NCBI GenBank assembly: GCA_900555525.1
Contig: USLP01000071.1
Coordinates: 1-6,966, forward strand
Direction of reading: 5' to 3'
Length of the DNA stretch: 6,966 nucleotides
Source: an uncultured Eubacteriales bacterium
GTDB lineage: Bacteria > Bacillota > Clostridia > UMGS1840
A program made the translations under genes and the position numbers. The stretch's first letter is position 1. Every line of letters starts with the position of its first letter. Below are positions 6,415 through 6,966 of this stretch, one piece after another. The notes under the pieces were generated by a model. It saw nothing but the letters and a program-made list of their open reading frames with translations, was not told where the DNA came from and did no database searches.

Positions 6415-6660
6415 ATGTATATTCATATCGGAAGCGATTTTGTTGTTTTTACAAGGGACGTTATAGGCATTTTTGACTTTGACGGAATTATGTCGTCAAG
6501 CGTGTCGAAAGATTATCTTATGCGTCTTGAAAAGGACGGCAGACTTGTAAGTATTTCGGAGGATATTCCCAAATCCGTCGTTGTGGCGGTTTCGGGAGGG
6601 GAAGATATTGCGTATTTGTCTCCGCTTAATTCCAAAACGATACAGAACAGAAAATTTTAG
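6415..6660 (+). CDS. remB: RemB (YaaB) family protein, DUF370
   Basis: An 81-residue protein of the RemA/RemB (DUF370) family. In B. subtilis, RemA is a DNA-binding activator of matrix genes and RemB (YaaB) a related matrix regulator; the RemB gene lies between recF and gyrB. The sequence follows the family throughout: [23 protein letters not shown] (1-23), [27 protein letters not shown] (31-57), then a final [14 protein letters not shown]. The frame continues upstream to 6352, but family members start at MYxHxG, the promoter start is about 6352, and a modest GGGA site lies 8 nt before 6415. It is followed after 20 nt by gyrB, the conserved arrangement, and shares its promoter. Unlike in B. 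subtilis, recF is not directly upstream. Whether it controls matrix genes here is unknown. Confidence 0.93.
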   Translation: MYIHIGSDFVVFTRDVIGIFDFDGIMSSSVSKDYLMRLEKDGRLVSISEDIPKSVVVAVSGGEDIAYLSPLNSKTIQNRKF

Positions 6661-6680
6661 TTAAAGGATGGGTGTTATTA

Positions 6681-6966
6681 ATGTCGGAAGAAATCTTCAA
6701 CGAAGAAGAATTTGAAAAAGTGGATACCGCTTATGATGAAAACCAGATTCAGGTTTTGGAGGGGCTTGAGGCCGTTAGAAAAAGACCGGGTATGTATATA
6801 GGTTCAACCTCTATCCGCGGTCTTCATCACCTTGTTTATGAAATTGTGGATAACTCTGTAGATGAGGCACTTGCAGGTTATTGTGATACAATCCAGGTAT
6901 TCATCAATAAAGATAATTCAATTACTGTTATAGACAACGGAAGAGGTATTCCGGTAGGGATTAATC
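6681..6966 (+). CDS. gyrB: DNA gyrase subunit B (5' part)
   Basis: The first 95 residues of GyrB, the ATPase subunit of the type IIA topoisomerase that introduces negative supercoils; the gene runs off the window end. After a short acidic leader come [18 protein letters not shown] (24-41), the GHKL N-box [10 protein letters not shown] (54-63, with catalytic E54 and Mg-binding N58), and the start of the G1 box, [11 protein letters not shown] (85-95). The neighbouring remB favours gyrB over parE. AAAGGA at 6663-6668 lies a somewhat long 12 nt before the ATG. An in-frame GTG at 6672 is too close to that site to be preferred. Transcription is likely from the remB promoter, and gyrA is the expected next gene. 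Confidence 0.96.
   Translation, partial: MSEEIFNEEEFEKVDTAYDENQIQVLEGLEAVRKRPGMYIGSTSIRGLHHLVYEIVDNSVDEALAGYCDTIQVFINKDNSITVIDNGRGIPVGIN

Noticed and set aside
6284..6466. 60-codon open frame overlapping the remB promoter and start.
   Set aside because: It spans the -35, -10 and palindrome, has no ribosome site, and gives a product with no family resemblance.
6845..6853. TGTGGATAA, an exact DnaA-box consensus on the minus strand, inside gyrB.
   Set aside because: It encodes the conserved IVDN of the GHKL N-box, stands alone with no cluster of boxes or AT-rich unwinding region, and is best explained by protein constraint.

Overview
The window reads as a near-origin housekeeping segment of a low-to-moderate GC Clostridia genome (Bacillota). 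The grounds are the ybaB-recR pair, a DnaD-domain protein followed directly by a DnaI-type helicase loader, a RemB-family protein immediately upstream of gyrB, strong AAGGAGG-type ribosome sites, and a large secreted protein with S-layer homology (SLH) domains. All genes lie on the + strand. Genus cannot be told from sequence alone.

Region 1 (1-2775) is a tight replication and repair gene set. It holds the 3' end of the nucleoid-associated protein ybaB/ebfC, then recR, a tandem-domain DnaD protein, and a AAA+ helicase loader. Gaps are 14, 35 and 26 nt with no promoter or terminator between them, so one transcript beginning upstream of the window (usually at dnaX in this gene order) is likely.

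Region 2 (2776-5899) is a separate unit for the cell surface: a candidate -10 element, a short hairpin at the presumed 5' end of the mRNA, a perfect Shine-Dalgarno, a 1005-residue SLH protein with a signal peptide, and a strong intrinsic terminator.

Region 3 (5898-6328) has a sigma-A-like promoter whose -35 overlaps the preceding terminator's T-run. It drives a 116-residue protein with one N-terminal membrane helix and a tail resembling the start of a family 2 glycosyltransferase fold.

Region 4 (6317-6966) has a near-consensus extended -10 promoter, set inside a large inverted repeat, driving remB and then gyrB, which runs off the window end.

Functionally, regions 1 and 4 serve chromosome replication, repair and topology, while region 2 makes an abundant wall-associated protein. 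I do not see a clearly new defence, mobile or RNA-guided system. The most interesting points are the promoter nested inside a terminator-like palindrome before remB-gyrB, the uncharacterised 800-residue body of the SLH protein, and the small glycosyltransferase-like membrane protein.
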